From Candidatus Rifleibacteriota bacterium (GTDB lineage Bacteria > Muiribacteriota > Ozemobacteria > Ozemobacterales > Ozemobacteraceae): a stretch of 64,000 nt of DNA. Of the stretch, positions 63,987 through 64,000 are shown one piece after another. The stretch is from the NCBI GenBank assembly GCA_905236675.1, contig CAJOND010000022.1, positions 101,522 through 165,521 of the forward strand. The letters run 5' to 3'. The notes beneath the pieces were generated by a model. It saw nothing but the letters and a program-made list of their open reading frames with translations, made no database searches and was not told the origin of the DNA. Each line of letters starts with the position of its first letter. Positions within the stretch are counted from its first letter, which is position 1. Position numbers and translations under genes: made by a program.

Positions 63987-64000
63987 CTATGGAGAACATG

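Overview
The window is an AT-rich (roughly one-third GC) bacterial chromosome segment that ends in a complete 16S rRNA gene. It carries a bacterial A/V-type ATPase operon of the E-DUF2764-A-B-D-I-K type (as in Chlamydia, spirochaetes and Bacteroidetes) instead of an F-type one. It also has several type IV pilin-like genes with GspI/J/K-type N-termini, a VCBS/FG-GAP protein, HEAT and TPR proteins, and an EF-G2 paralogue. This is a Gram-negative-type cell (lipoprotein, signal peptides, pseudopilins) from a deep-branching phylum. My best guess is the Candidatus Riflebacteria/Ozemobacteria area, but that is inference; the 16S gene at 62430-63986 would settle it.

Layout. 1-7077 (minus): a probable operon running glmM, TPR lipoprotein, three minor pilins, VCBS beta-propeller protein, TPR protein, and a Hint-like protein cut by the window edge. 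7218-14704 (minus): the V-ATPase operon with a clear promoter and terminator. 14857-23886: a membrane-anchored protein, then hpf, ptsN, secA, two pilin-like genes, prfB (with its programmed frameshift) and a large PilX-like protein. 23929-32586: HEAT/TPR protein, zinc-ribbon/DNRLRE protein, an unknown secreted protein with a LURP-one/scramblase-like partner, YitT, small unknowns and a uracil permease. 32622-34529: a preQ1 riboswitch followed by queD-queE-folE (7-deazaguanine/queuosine precursor synthesis). 34691-36643: GAF/HD-GYP signalling protein. 36831-48175: an exopolysaccharide cluster (DHHW and MBOAT acetylation remnants, glycosyltransferases, DegT aminotransferase, initiating sugar transferase, ATP-grasp, Wzx flippase), heavily damaged and invaded by palindromic repeats. 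48283-57753: glycogen branching enzyme, phosphodiesterase, thiolase, a Tim44/zinc-ribbon/TerB membrane protein and glycogen phosphorylase. 57850-62055: EF-G2 (frameshifted), a glycine-zipper membrane protein and a BMP-family nucleoside-binding lipoprotein/periplasmic protein. 62188-64000: rRNA promoter and 16S rRNA.

Two themes stand out. First, several conserved genes are broken by one- or two-base losses (glmM at its catalytic serine codon, fusA2, an ATP-grasp gene, a glycosyltransferase, and probably a start codon at 27738). The uniform type of lesion suggests residual sequencing/assembly deletions, although the acetylation module in the polysaccharide cluster shows larger losses that look genuinely degenerate. 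Second, GC-rich palindromic repeats sit in intergenic spaces and, in one case, inside a coding frame. I found no tRNA, CRISPR array, phage or transposase gene.
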